Source: Serratia odorifera
GTDB taxonomy: Bacteria > Pseudomonadota > Gammaproteobacteria > Enterobacterales > Enterobacteriaceae
NCBI RefSeq assembly: GCF_900635445.1
Contig: NZ_LR134117.1
Span: 4,898,001-4,962,000, forward strand
Reading direction: 5' to 3'
Length of the DNA stretch: 64,000 nt
Position 1 is the first letter of the stretch. The number at the start of each line of letters is the position of its first letter. The notes under the pieces are model-generated. The model saw nothing but the letters and a program-made list of their open reading frames with translations, was not told the origin of the DNA and ran no database searches. Shown here piece after piece: positions 1 to 9,570 of this stretch. Position numbers and translations under genes: made by a program.

Positions 1-872
1 GGCCTGGGAAATGCCTTGCGAGGAGCCCAGGGCTTCGGTCAAGGTCATACCGCTGCGATCCATTTTCAGCGTTGCCGGGGTTTTCACTTCCCCCATCACG
101 AACACTTTCAGATCGTCGTTGCGCGGGATATACAGGATGTCGCCAGGATAGAGCAGACGGTTTTGCGTCAGATCGCCATTTTGCATCAGCCGCTGTAAAG
201 ACAGGGTCTGTTCTTTACCGTTATGGGTCAGCACGATATTGCGCCAATCGGCATTTTCCGTCAGGCGCCGGCGGCGTTGATGGCATCCATCACCGTCAGC
301 GGGACGTTGGTGATCGGTTGTTGGCCGGATTTGGCGACCTCGCCGGTAACATAGGCTTTTTGCGAACGGAATGCGGCAATATTGACGTCAACCTGAGGGC
401 TTTCGATAAACTGGGCCAGACGGTTGGCAATTTGATCGCGGATCTGCGAAACCGTTTTACCGACCACGTTCACCTTGCCGATATACGGATAGAAGATGCT
501 GCCATCGGAATGTACCCAGTTACCGGTATCGCTGGCGCTACGGTACTGCCCCGCCGGGGTGGTCAGTTCCGGGTGATCCCAGACGGTAACGTTCAACACG
601 TCGCCAACGCCGATACGGTATTCATAATTACGCAGCGATGCGTCTAACTCGTTGTTGGGCTGGGCAACCACTTTGTCAGGGCGCATGCGGTCAAGCAGTT
701 TCGGCGTCATCGGGTATACATTGACCAGCTTGTCAATATCGAAGTCCGCATCTTCCTGTTTGACAACATCCTTGCCTGATGTAGAGAGGTGGGTCCCCGG
801 GAATATGGTGCAACCACTGAGTATGCTGAGTGATACCAGTAGCGATATCATTTTCAATTGTCGTTTTGCCAT
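1..872 (-). CDS. wza: Wza outer-membrane polysaccharide export lipoprotein (partial, one frameshift)
   Basis: Wza forms the octameric outer-membrane channel that exports capsule or colanic-acid-type polysaccharide. The start is ATG at 872 (a TTG lies just before it). The product begins with a lipoprotein signal whose lipobox is LSGC, followed by the poly-export domain (DVLNVTVWDHPELTTPAG) and SLBB-type repeats (SQKAYVTGEVAKSGQQ). About 290 codons are present; the family has about 380, so the 3' end lies beyond the left edge. The frame breaks near position 266: NAAGA then stop. Adding one G (GGC GGC CTG in place of GGC GCC TG) restores NAAGGLTENADWRN and the reading continues to base 1. The gene follows galF in the same direction and opens a polysaccharide cluster. 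Identity is secure; the frameshift is probably a sequence error. Confidence 0.93.
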
Positions 873-1315
873 CAAATTTTCATCACTTCAAAGTAAATGT
901 ATCTGCAAAGCTACAATACTAGCCAGCCTTGGCCTCGTCGCTGTAGCTTTACCAATATGCCTCGGTATATTTCCCCAGCGCGTATGAGGAAAACCTGCAA
1001 TAAAACTTACAGCGTTTATCTGTTATTGAATTAGATAACGGTATTGTTATTAACAAGCGCAACGTACAAAAAAACACCAGCAGCACGCCACCTTCGCTGT
1101 TGAGCACATTATCTGTTGCCTTATTTGTAACCGACCACCGCGTATTGGCGCTGGCACAACGCCCAGGCCAGATACCCCTCACGGCTTACGGTCCAATACT
1201 CAGTAACAGAATGTATACCATTATACAAAATGAAACAGTGACTTTTCCTAAAAATTAACTGGCGCGGCAGGATCCTCGTCAATAAATACTGATTAAACGC
1301 GGATCGCAGGTCAAA
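873..1315. other. Intergenic region upstream of wza
   Basis: This 440-base gap separates the end of galF from wza and should hold the leader and promoter of the polysaccharide cluster. I looked for a JUMPstart/ops element (GGCGGTAGC on the minus strand) and found no convincing match. Short open frames here have no ribosome binding site or recognisable product. AT-rich stretches around 1010-1060 and 1200-1260 could hold promoters, but none is clear enough to name. Confidence 0.5.
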
Positions 1316-2209
1316 TTACAGCGTCAGTTGATTGGCCCATGCCTGGAATGCCTTACCCTGAGTCGGGTGGCGCAGGCCATAGGTGACAAACGCTTTCAGG
1401 TAGCCGAGCTTCTCGCCACAGTTAAACGATTCCCCCACCAGCTCCATCGCCTCGACCGGCTTGTTTTTCAACAATGACGCGATGGCATCAGTCAGTTGAA
1501 TACGGCCCCAGGCACCGGGTTCGGTCTGCTCGAGTATCGGCCAGATATCGGCTGACAGCACGTAACGGCCGACGGCAGAATAGTTTGAACGCAGTTGGAT
1601 CTCACGCCCCGGCTTTTCGATAATCGAGGTCATACGGGCGCTTTCACCCGGTTGCAGCGAATTGGTCTCGCACTCGACGACCGAATAGTCATGCAACACG
1701 TTTTCGTCCGCTGCCTGCACCAAAACCTGGCTGAGACCGGTCTGTTCAAAGCGCGCAATCATGTGCGGCAGATTGTCTTTGCTCAAGTCGGCCTTGGCAT
1801 CGTCCAGCAAAATATCCGGCAGCAACACCACGAACGGTGAATCACCTACCAGCGGTTTGGCACAGAGAACCGCGTGTCCCAGCCCTTTCGGCTGCCCCTG
1901 GCGAATATGCATCAGGGTCACGCCTTTCGGGCAGATGGATTGCACCTCGTCCAGAAGTTGACGCTTCACCCGCGCCTCAAGCATCGCTTCCAGTTCAAAA
2001 GAAGTATCGAAGTGATTTTCGATGGCATTTTTAGACGAATGCGTAACCAGAATGATCTCTTTGATGCCGGCGGCCACGCATTCATTCACGATATATTGAA
2101 TTAATGGTTTATCAACGATCGGCAACATTTCCTTCGGAATCGCCTTGGTAGCCGGCAGCATGCGCATACCCAGACCAGCAACAGGAATAACGGCTTTCAA
2201 CTTGGTCAT
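1316..2209 (-). CDS. galF: GalF, UTP-glucose-1-phosphate uridylyltransferase paralogue
   Basis: This nucleotidyltransferase-fold protein of about 297 residues belongs to the GalU/GalF family, which makes or modulates UDP-glucose for surface polysaccharides. I choose ATG at 2209 because AGAGGATTACC directly precedes it; the longer open frame adds 13 residues with no support. The N-terminal loop reads GLGMRMLPATKAIPKEMLP, with Met where GalU has Thr, and the C-terminal part contains WGRIQLTDAI, as in E. coli GalF. It lies 39 bases downstream of a second, GalU-like copy in the same direction and just upstream of wza. GalF proteins are generally reported as weak or regulatory enzymes, so the real UDP-glucose synthase here is probably the upstream paralogue. 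Confidence 0.9.
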   Translation of the reverse strand: MTKLKAVIPVAGLGMRMLPATKAIPKEMLPIVDKPLIQYIVNECVAAGIKEIILVTHSSKNAIENHFDTSFELEAMLEARVKRQLLDEVQSICPKGVTLMHIRQGQPKGLGHAVLCAKPLVGDSPFVVLLPDILLDDAKADLSKDNLPHMIARFEQTGLSQVLVQAADENVLHDYSVVECETNSLQPGESARMTSIIEKPGREIQLRSNYSAVGRYVLSADIWPILEQTEPGAWGRIQLTDAIASLLKNKPVEAMELVGESFNCGEKLGYLKAFVTYGLRHPTQGKAFQAWANQLTL

Positions 2210-2248
2210 GGTAATCCTCTTCAAATATTGTGATCGTAAAAGCGTCAC

Positions 2249-3148
2249 TCAGGGTTGCTTCAACGCCTGTTTTAGCCACTGGCTAAAACCTTCGCCTTCG
2301 GTTTTATGACGCAAACCATATTGTACAAATGCTTTCATATATCCCAGTTTATCGCCACAGTCATGTGATTTACCGCTCATATGAAAAGCTTCAACGGTTT
2401 CCTGCCCCATCAGCATGGCGATGGAATCGGTCAACTGAATTTCGTTACCCGCACCCGGTGGTGTTTTCTCCAGCAGCGGCCAGATATCCGCCGACAGCAC
2501 ATAACGGCCAACCACTGCCAGGTTAGACGGCGCCTCGTCACGCGCCGGTTTTTCAACCACTGCGGTCATCGGGGTACTTTCCCCCGCCGCAAGCGCCACA
2601 CCGCCACAGTCAACCACGCCGTATTTCGACACGTCTTCTTCTGGCACCGGCTCTACCATAATCTGGCTATAACCGGTTTCGGTAAAGCGCTCGATCATCT
2701 TGGCCAGGTTTTCCTTATGCAAATCGGCGGTGGCGTCATCAAGCAATACGTCCGGCAACAACACCACAAACGGCTCATCACCCACCATCGGCTTGGCACA
2801 CAGTACCGCATGCCCCAGTCCCTTCGCCTGCCCCTGGCGTACCTGCATGACGGTCACGTCCGGCGGGCAAATGCTTTGTACTTCTTCCAGCAGTTGGCGC
2901 TTAACGCGTGATTCCAGTACGGCTTCCAGCTCAAAAGAGGTGTCGAAGTGGTTTTCGATGGCATTTTTGGACGAATGGGTCACCAGCACGATGTCTTTAA
3001 TGCCTGCGGCCACACATTCATTAACAATGTACTGAATCAATGGCTTATCGACCACCGGCAACATTTCTTTAGGAATGGCTTTTGTTGCAGGCAGCATTCG
3101 GGTTCCCAAACCCGCCACGGGGATTACAGCTTTCAGTCTCTTTTGCAT
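2249..3148 (-). CDS. galU: GalU, UTP-glucose-1-phosphate uridylyltransferase
   Basis: The 299-residue product catalyses UTP + glucose-1-phosphate to UDP-glucose + pyrophosphate in the cytoplasm, supplying surface polysaccharide, LPS core and trehalose synthesis. The nucleotide-binding loop GLGTRMLPATKAIPKEMLP is canonical, including the Thr that GalF lacks. Other GalU hallmarks are VDKPLIQYIVNE, QGQAKGLGHAVLCAKP, VVEKPARDEAPSNLAVVGRY and GNEIQLTDSI. The length matches the family (about 300). It is the first gene of a galU-galF-wza run transcribed to the left, from the long region shared with divergent yegH. GalU and GalF here are closely similar along their whole length, suggesting an old tandem duplication. 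Confidence 0.92.
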   Translation of the reverse strand: MQKRLKAVIPVAGLGTRMLPATKAIPKEMLPVVDKPLIQYIVNECVAAGIKDIVLVTHSSKNAIENHFDTSFELEAVLESRVKRQLLEEVQSICPPDVTVMQVRQGQAKGLGHAVLCAKPMVGDEPFVVLLPDVLLDDATADLHKENLAKMIERFTETGYSQIMVEPVPEEDVSKYGVVDCGGVALAAGESTPMTAVVEKPARDEAPSNLAVVGRYVLSADIWPLLEKTPPGAGNEIQLTDSIAMLMGQETVEAFHMSGKSHDCGDKLGYMKAFVQYGLRHKTEGEGFSQWLKQALKQP

Positions 3149-3820
3149 CTTATTTACCTACAATCAAATAACTTATAAATGTAGCTCAATCACACCACTC
3201 TGGTTTGATTTGCCCGCATATCAGCAGCGTTCAGACACGCTACCGCCCTTGGCTTTCAGCTACCAATGCACTGTCATCGATGTCCTGCGGCCGGCTTTGT
3301 TGTTCCCGGACTCGCCTGGTATTCCGTCACTGTGTGCTGTAAGTGGTATGCAGCTCACAGAAAACTAAAAAAGAAGTATGTCCTTATAAGTAAACGATGA
3401 TACTTGTTAACGTTTATGTGGCTAAGATTCTTATACTATTGCGGTATCGATACAAGCCAAACATGGCCTATGGATAGCCTTTTCAGAATAAGACTACCAA
3501 AACAGAAATATTCAACGGTTTTTCGTCACAGAATAACAACATAACCAATTGATTTTATGATTTTTTTACGGCGACTATTTTAAATGAATTGTCAAAATCA
3601 CTGTGGAAAAAAGTCCAATTCTGCGCACTGAAACGTCTTTTTTTTCGTAAAATTCAGACTATGCCTCACTTTTGCGGGCGGTTTTATACGCAAGTAAAAC
3701 GCATAAAAAACCACCAATCGATAATCACCCCATCAGATCTTGATTTGAATTTTCTCATCACAGCACCCATCATTGTTTTTACGGCATAAGCCGTTGAACA
3801 AATAAGGTGCAAACGGGCGT
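3149..3820. promoter_or_regulatory. Long AT-rich divergent promoter region between galU and yegH
   Basis: This 670-base interval separates galU (leftward) and yegH (rightward) and holds no convincing gene. It is clearly richer in A+T than its neighbours, especially 3400-3760, with many A and T runs. Long AT-rich leaders of this type upstream of polysaccharide genes are often bound by H-NS-like silencers; that is inference. No operator, riboswitch or strong terminator was recognised. Confidence 0.5.
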
Positions 3821-5401
3821 ATGGAATGGATCGCTGATCCAACAATCTGGGCGGGTTTGGCCACGCTGGTGGTGCTGGAAATCGTCCTGGGAATCGACAA
3901 TCTCATTTTCATTGCCATCCTGGCAGAAAAGCTGCCCCGGCAGCAGCGAGACAAGGCGCGTGTCGTCGGCCTACTGTTGGCGCTGCTGATGCGCCTGGTG
4001 TTGCTGGCCTCCATATCCTGGCTGTCAACGCTGACCAAACCTCTGTTTAGCCTGCTGGATCAACCGTTTAGCGGTCGCGATCTGATCATGCTTACCGGCG
4101 GGGTATTTCTGCTGTTCAAAGCGACGATGGAGCTGAACGAACGGCTGGAAGGTAAAGACGAAGAACAGCAGGGGCAGCGTAAAGGCGCGCGGTTCTGGCC
4201 CGTGGTGGCGCAGATCGTGGTGCTCGATGCCGTGTTCTCGCTGGATTCGGTCATTACCGCGGTGGGGATGGTCGATCATCTGGCGGTTATGATGCTGGCA
4301 GTCTGTATCGCCATCGGCTTGATGCTATTGGCAAGCAAGCCGCTTACGCGCTTTGTCAACGCCCACCCGACCATCGTTATCCTGTGCCTGAGTTTCCTGC
4401 TGATGATCGGCTTCAGCCTGGTGGCCGAAGGGTTTGGCTACCATATTCCCAAAGGATACCTGTATGCGGCGATTGGCTTCTCGGTAATGATTGAGGCGCT
4501 CAACCAACTGGCGCAGTTTAATCGTCGGCGTTTCTTGTCCAAGGTTCGACCGCTACGTGAACGTACCGCCGAGGCGGTGCTGCGGATGCTGAGCGGCAGG
4601 CACGAAGACGCCGAAGTCGACCGGGAGTCGGCCGACCTGCTGGCCGACAGCGAAGGCGAAGAGATCTTTAATCAGCAGGAACGGCATATGATCGAACGGG
4701 TGCTCGGCATGGCGCAACGTACGGTCAGCAGCATCATGACATCACGCCATGACGTTGAATACCTTGAGCTTAACGATCCGCAACAGAAACTCAGACAGCT
4801 GCTGGAAAAAAACCAGCATACGCGCATCGTGGTAACCGAAGACAGCGCCAGCGACGAACCGCTCGGCGTGATACACACCATCGACGTGCTGAAACAGCAG
4901 TTGACGCAGCAGACGCTGGATCTGCGCAGCCTAATCCGCCAACCGCTGATTTTCCCCGAGCAACTGACGCTGCTTGGCGCGCTGGAACAATTTCGGCTGG
5001 CGCAGACCCACTTTGCCTTTGTGGTCGACGAATTTGGTTCGCTGGAAGGTATCGTTACTTTGACTGACGTGATGGAAACCATCGCTGGCAACCTGCCGGA
5101 AGCCGACGGCGAGCTGGATCCGCGCCATGACATTCAGCAAACTGATGACGGCGGCTGGATTGCTAACGGTTTTATGCCGCTGGAAGATTTGGTGATTTAT
5201 CTGCCGCTGCCGCTGGAGGAAAAACGCGAATACCACACCTTGGCAGGGTTACTGATGGAGCATTGTCAGCGCATTCCACAGGAGGGCGAACGCTTGACGA
5301 TCGGCGACTATCTGTTTGTACCATTGGAAATCAACAGTCATCGCATCATGCGGGTGAAAATCACGCCGCTGAATCCTCCCGACCCGGATTATGAGGTCTG
5401 A
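3821..5401 (+). CDS. yegH: YegH, TerC-family membrane protein with CBS and CorC/HlyC domains
   Basis: The 526-residue protein starts MEWIADPTIWAGL and matches E. coli YegH over its full length. Residues 1-240 form the TerC-like bundle of about seven membrane segments with the acidic motifs EIVLGIDN and DAVFSLDS. Residues from about 300 to 420 form a pair of CBS domains (MTSRHDVEYLEL; FVVDEFGSLEGIVTLTDV). The last 90 residues are a CorC/HlyC transporter-associated domain. TerC proteins are linked to metal-ion export, notably manganese, but YegH itself has no firm substrate. It is divergent from galU and converges on dcuC. The placement beside the wza region is conserved with E. coli. Confidence 0.9.
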   Translation: MEWIADPTIWAGLATLVVLEIVLGIDNLIFIAILAEKLPRQQRDKARVVGLLLALLMRLVLLASISWLSTLTKPLFSLLDQPFSGRDLIMLTGGVFLLFKATMELNERLEGKDEEQQGQRKGARFWPVVAQIVVLDAVFSLDSVITAVGMVDHLAVMMLAVCIAIGLMLLASKPLTRFVNAHPTIVILCLSFLLMIGFSLVAEGFGYHIPKGYLYAAIGFSVMIEALNQLAQFNRRRFLSKVRPLRERTAEAVLRMLSGRHEDAEVDRESADLLADSEGEEIFNQQERHMIERVLGMAQRTVSSIMTSRHDVEYLELNDPQQKLRQLLEKNQHTRIVVTEDSASDEPLGVIHTIDVLKQQLTQQTLDLRSLIRQPLIFPEQLTLLGALEQFRLAQTHFAFVVDEFGSLEGIVTLTDVMETIAGNLPEADGELDPRHDIQQTDDGGWIANGFMPLEDLVIYLPLPLEEKREYHTLAGLLMEHCQRIPQEGERLTIGDYLFVPLEINSHRIMRVKITPLNPPDPDYEV

Positions 5402-5407
5402 ACCTTG

Positions 5408-5433
5408 CCGGGCGCGCATCCTCCCGCGCCCGG
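5408..5433. terminator. GC-rich hairpin between convergent yegH and dcuC
   Basis: A perfect 9-base stem (CCGGGCGCG paired with CGCGCCCGG) has an 8-base loop and begins 7 bases after the yegH stop. It lacks a clear T run on either side, so it may act as a weak or shared terminator for the two converging genes. Confidence 0.5.
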
Positions 5434-5443
5434 GCTCTGACGG

Positions 5444-6802
5444 TTAAAGATGCACCGGCACCAACAGCTCGGTGGCCACCACCACCACGATCAGTCCGAC
5501 AATCACCGGCACCGAGGTGCGTTTAACCACTTCAAACGGCGAAATTTTGGCCATGCCGGCAACCGCGACTACCACCCCTGAAACCGGTGACAGCGTACGC
5601 CCCAGGTTGGAGGCCTGTAACATCGGAATCACCAGATACGCCGGGTTGACGCCCATCTGCGCTGCCAGTTTCGGGATCAGTTCAACAAAGGCATAAAACG
5701 GCGCATTGCCGGAGCCGGTGGTCATCGCCGCCAGCATGGTGATCACCACCAATACCAGCATCATGATGATGCCTCCGGTACCGAACGACTGCGCCATGCC
5801 TATCAGGCCGCTGATAAAGCCAATGGTGCTCAGCCCCTGGGCAAACACCCCGGCAGCCACCAACAGCATCACCACGCTGGCAAAGGCATCCGCCATGCCG
5901 CGGTAGGCCACCTCCAAACCGCTGAACACCGTTTTGGCATCAAAGCTGCGTACAAACTCGATCACCGCCGCCAGCAACATGCACAGCACCAATACGGTAA
6001 TAATGTGCAGTTCCGGCCCCCACTTGCCGTCAAATACCAGCACGCCGAGGATCGGCGTAAACGGCAGTACGGCGTAAAAGCCCGGCGCGTGGGTGGTAAT
6101 TTCGCTGACGTCCATGATGTGATGCTGCTCATTGCTTTTGTTGTCGAGATAGCGTTGCCAAAAGTAATGTGCCACCGCCATACAGGCAATGGCGGCAATC
6201 GAAATCGGCAGCGTGGTTTTGAAAGCAAAGTCCACCAGCGGCATTTCAGCCGCTTTGGCCGCCAATACCACGTCACCGGAGGTCGGCGCCAGAATGATCG
6301 CCGCCGGTGAGGCGCAAATGGCCGCGGCCGCGCCGCGACTGATACCGACGTTAACCATCAGTGGGAACAGCGTCGCCATCAGCAACACCCCCAGGCCGGT
6401 GGCAGAAGACACCGCCAGCGACATCAGACAGGCGACAATATAGGCGGCAACCATCAGCAAATACGGCGAGTTGATCATTTGCAATGGACGTGACGCCAGC
6501 TTGACCACCATATCGTTAGCGCCGATGTGGGTCATGTAGGCGGCAAAGCCACACAGCATCATGATCATCATGCCAAGGTCGCCACCGCGGCTCATCAACA
6601 GGATTTTGACGTATTCGAGAATATCGGTCGCGCCCCAGCCGGTCGCGGTGGCGCTGGCCGGCAACACGTTTTTCCCCATCGCCACGCTGATCGCCAACAA
6701 CAGCAAGCCGCCGACCATCAACACACCGGTAGCAGAATAGCCCTTGATGATGTAACGCCCCACCCCCACCGCCACGATCACCCCAATCAGAAGCTCTATC
6801 AT
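5444..6802 (-). CDS. dcuC: DcuC-family C4-dicarboxylate transporter
   Basis: This 452-residue inner-membrane protein has about 12 hydrophobic segments and the DcuC family features SSATGLGVLLMATLFPLM, ICASPAAIILAPTSGDV and MTTGSGNAPFYAFVELIP. DcuC exchanges or exports succinate and related C4-dicarboxylates, mainly during anaerobic fumarate respiration and fermentation. The start ATG at 6802 is preceded by GGGGAAAT, a good ribosome site. It stands alone, converging on yegH. E. coli carries dcuC at another locus, so its position here is lineage-specific. Whether it is DcuC in the strict sense or a close DcuC-like paralogue cannot be settled by eye. Confidence 0.82.
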   Translation of the reverse strand: MIELLIGVIVAVGVGRYIIKGYSATGVLMVGGLLLLAISVAMGKNVLPASATATGWGATDILEYVKILLMSRGGDLGMMIMMLCGFAAYMTHIGANDMVVKLASRPLQMINSPYLLMVAAYIVACLMSLAVSSATGLGVLLMATLFPLMVNVGISRGAAAAICASPAAIILAPTSGDVVLAAKAAEMPLVDFAFKTTLPISIAAIACMAVAHYFWQRYLDNKSNEQHHIMDVSEITTHAPGFYAVLPFTPILGVLVFDGKWGPELHIITVLVLCMLLAAVIEFVRSFDAKTVFSGLEVAYRGMADAFASVVMLLVAAGVFAQGLSTIGFISGLIGMAQSFGTGGIIMMLVLVVITMLAAMTTGSGNAPFYAFVELIPKLAAQMGVNPAYLVIPMLQASNLGRTLSPVSGVVVAVAGMAKISPFEVVKRTSVPVIVGLIVVVVATELLVPVHL

Positions 6803-6945
6803 ATTTCCCCTATCTCTTTTTATGCGAATTGTCCGTCAGAGCCGACAGAATCGAGCCTCACTGTGCCCAAATTCAGTATAAGGGAACATGACCTTTGTCA
6901 AAGGGGAAAAAGGAAAACAGTGGGAGAGTGCGATTTACCATCAGA

Positions 6946-6975
6946 AAAGCGGCGCGGGTAGCAGACCCCGCGCCG
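6946..6975 (-). terminator. Rho-independent terminator of asmA
   Basis: Arms CGGCGCGGG (6950-6958) and CCCGCGCCG (6967-6975) form a perfect 9-base stem. On the minus strand it is followed by CTTTTC, directly after the asmA stop codon. Confidence 0.7.
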
Positions 6976-6982
6976 AACAGAC

Positions 6983-8821
6983 TTACAGCTTATCGAGCAA
7001 TTTCTTCAGATCCTGCCCTTCACGCGACTCTTTGTTTTTATCGGCCCATTTATTGAGTGCATCCTTGGCCCGGTTTTGCAGCGTTTTGCGCAACACCTGG
7101 TCGACCTGCAACTGATAGTTCAGCTGCTGCCATGGACCATAAACGCGCAGTGGAATCGGCGTTTTTTGCAGTTGTTCAATCAGTTCGCTGCGCCCTTGCC
7201 AGCCGCCGGTGACGCGTACATTCAGCCGCATGTCGCACTGCTTGCCCGGCATATCCAGCTTGCCGCCGCCGGTAATGTTCAGCATCGTCGAATCGGCATT
7301 CAGATCGCTAATGGTAATATCGCCATTATCCAGCTTGGCATTGGCACCGAGTTGACGCACTTCGGTATTACGCTGGTACTGATCCAGACCGCGCACGCTG
7401 CTGTCGTTGCGTGCCACCGCCTGTTGGATCAACTGCTGAATATTCAGGCCGTGCAGTTGAGCATTACTCATTGCCAACTGGGCGCTGCCCTGCCAGTGAT
7501 GCTCGAACGACTGTGCGGTCAACCGGTCGCCAGTGAGCTCGCCGCGCATGGTCAATTGCCCGGTCATCACCTGCGGCAATGCGAAAGCCTTCAATACCGT
7601 TCCCAGCTCAACCGACGTCAGCTGTGGCTGAACGCCGATAATCGGCTTTTGTCCACGGGCGTCCAGTGAGCCAGGCAGGGAAAAATCACCGCCGGCCACG
7701 TGACCGGACAGGGTTTTCACCGCCAGCAGGCCACGCTGGTTTTCCGCCTGGAGATCAAGCCGGGTGATATCCATCCCGCGGTAGGTCAGTTGGTCAGCGC
7801 TGAGATGGAAGCGCGCGTCGAAATCACGCAGCGCCTGCATGTTTTTTTGCTGCTCTTCACCGGCGCTGGCAATCACCGGCGCACCGGCCATCGCCTGCAT
7901 TGGCTGCTCACCCTGACCGGCATTACTACGCCAACCGGAAAGTGCATCCATATCCAGGTGCGGCGACGAGAGTTCAACCACGTAGTTTGGCACATCGCCA
8001 AGGCTGATATCGGCCCGGCCCTTCAGTTGGCTGTCATTGACGCCAAGCATCAGGTCATTGAGCGTCAACTGCCGTGGATCCTGCTGGTACACCGCCCGTA
8101 CCGAGCCCTGCCCCTTGATGCCGCCGGTCGGGATATCAACCCCTTCGAGCTGATAGTTGAACTGATTTACCGTGGTGCTGAACTGACGCGGGAATTGCTG
8201 CAAGTCCAGGTCCGCCGACAGATTGAAGGTCAAATCGCGCTGATCGCGGTTAACCCGACTGGACAGTTCCATTTCCGCCTGTCGGTCACCGCTGCGCTGC
8301 ATCGTCAGATTAAGATCGCGTACGTTGATCTGTTCATTGTTGGCACGTTGCCAGATCAACAGACTGTCGGCGACGCGCAGGTTATCAATATCGAATTTCC
8401 ACGGCGTATCTACCGATTCGACGCTACTGCCACCGGGCGCGATCGGCGCATCCGTTCGGCTTTGTTGTTCACTGTCCGGCGTGAGACGAATCACCGCGTT
8501 TTTCAGCATCACCTGTTTGACGAACAGCTGATGCGACAGCAGCGGCAACAGCTTGACGTCAAGACGCATATTTTCCGCGCTGACCACCGGCGCCTTGGCT
8601 CCCGGGGCGGTCAGGGTCATGCGGCCGGCCAGAATGCTCAGCTGCGGCCAGACGTGCCAGCGCAGATCGCCCTCCAGCGTCAGCTGGTAGCCACTGCGCT
8701 GTTCGACCTTTTTGACCATGTAACTACGGAAATCATTTGGATTGACCAACAGCACCAAGGCGGACATTCCTGCCACCAGCACCACCAGTAAAATCACCAA
8801 CGTCGTCAATAATCGTCTCAT
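6983..8821 (-). CDS. asmA: AsmA, outer-membrane assembly / lipid-transfer protein
   Basis: AsmA is a 612-residue inner-membrane-anchored periplasmic protein of the AsmA/TamB/YhdP group, associated with outer-membrane biogenesis and phospholipid transport. The first 25 residues form one uncleaved membrane anchor (MRRLLTTLVILLVVLVAGMS). The rest is periplasmic, beginning with the conserved AsmA start VNPNDFRSYMVKKVEQRSGY. The C-terminal portion carries the conserved AsmA domain with GGGKLDMPGKQCDMRLNVRVTG. The start has the ribosome site GAGGAAAG. It is the last gene of a leftward udk-dcd-asmA group, the E. coli arrangement. Confidence 0.93.
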   Translation of the reverse strand: MRRLLTTLVILLVVLVAGMSALVLLVNPNDFRSYMVKKVEQRSGYQLTLEGDLRWHVWPQLSILAGRMTLTAPGAKAPVVSAENMRLDVKLLPLLSHQLFVKQVMLKNAVIRLTPDSEQQSRTDAPIAPGGSSVESVDTPWKFDIDNLRVADSLLIWQRANNEQINVRDLNLTMQRSGDRQAEMELSSRVNRDQRDLTFNLSADLDLQQFPRQFSTTVNQFNYQLEGVDIPTGGIKGQGSVRAVYQQDPRQLTLNDLMLGVNDSQLKGRADISLGDVPNYVVELSSPHLDMDALSGWRSNAGQGEQPMQAMAGAPVIASAGEEQQKNMQALRDFDARFHLSADQLTYRGMDITRLDLQAENQRGLLAVKTLSGHVAGGDFSLPGSLDARGQKPIIGVQPQLTSVELGTVLKAFALPQVMTGQLTMRGELTGDRLTAQSFEHHWQGSAQLAMSNAQLHGLNIQQLIQQAVARNDSSVRGLDQYQRNTEVRQLGANAKLDNGDITISDLNADSTMLNITGGGKLDMPGKQCDMRLNVRVTGGWQGRSELIEQLQKTPIPLRVYGPWQQLNYQLQVDQVLRKTLQNRAKDALNKWADKNKESREGQDLKKLLDKL

Positions 8822-8864
8822 GCTTTCCTCTTGTCAGCGCGCGTCCGCGCGGCACCCGCCGCGG

Positions 8865-9446
8865 TTAGTCCTTGTCTATACGGCTGGCCACAGCGCCTTG
8901 CTGGTCCTTGTACTTCGCATCTTGACGGCTGTTGTACGGCCGAGCAGCCGGGCCGGACAAAGGTTCAAAGCTCAATGCGCCGATCAGCATACCGGGGCGC
9001 AGAGCCAACGGCAGCTTACCTGAATTATAGAACTCCAGAACGATTCGCCCCTGCCAGCCGGGGTCGATACGGTGCGCAGTGACGTGTACCATCAGGCCAA
9101 GTCGCGCCAGTGAGGAACGCCCGTCCAGCCAGCCGACCAAATCATTGGGCAACGTCACGGATTCCAGCGTTACCGCCAGCGCCAGTTCGCCGGGGTGCAG
9201 AAAGAAGGCCTCGCCTTCCGGCAACACGATTTCGTCGCTCATCACGCGATCCAGCGCGGCGCTGACTTCATCCTTCGGCCCGCTGAGATCGATAAATGCC
9301 GCGGTATGTCCACGAAATACGCGGAACTGATTGCCCAAACGGACATCCACTGTGGCCCCGTTAATCCGCTCTACCGGCGGGCGCGGCGAAATAACCAGTT
9401 TTTCGCTATCCAGCCAGGCTTCAATATCACGGTCGCACAGTCTCAT
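8865..9446 (-). CDS. dcd: dCTP deaminase
   Basis: Dcd deaminates dCTP to dUTP, the main source of dTMP precursors in enterobacteria. The 193-residue product from ATG 9446 (MRLCDRDIEAWL) equals the E. coli length; the longer open frame adds eight residues without support. It has the trimeric dUTPase-like fold with motifs GATVDVRLGN, the catalytic-region signature GWLDGRSSLARLGLMVHVTAHRIDPGW (read in two parts) and the C-terminal GAVASRIDKD. It sits between udk and asmA on the same strand, forming a pyrimidine salvage pair with udk. Confidence 0.95.
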   Translation of the reverse strand: MRLCDRDIEAWLDSEKLVISPRPPVERINGATVDVRLGNQFRVFRGHTAAFIDLSGPKDEVSAALDRVMSDEIVLPEGEAFFLHPGELALAVTLESVTLPNDLVGWLDGRSSLARLGLMVHVTAHRIDPGWQGRIVLEFYNSGKLPLALRPGMLIGALSFEPLSGPAARPYNSRQDAKYKDQQGAVASRIDKD

Positions 9447-9570
9447 CTTTGTTTCTCCATCAGGGCGCATTAACTACCACAAAAATTGCCATACAACGGG
9501 CAAAAGGTCTACGTCAGGACGTAAATAGTTGACTACAGGCCGGAATTGGCACTCCCGGCCCGGGGCTGCA

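Noticed and set aside
949..1182. 77-residue open frame upstream of wza
   Set aside because: No ribosome binding site, no recognisable product and low-complexity composition for a coding region.
873..1315. JUMPstart/ops antitermination element before wza
   Set aside because: The GGCGGTAGC core was not found on the minus strand.
7700..8791. 363-residue open frame opposite asmA
   Set aside because: It is a shadow of asmA on the other strand with no similarity to known families and no start signal.
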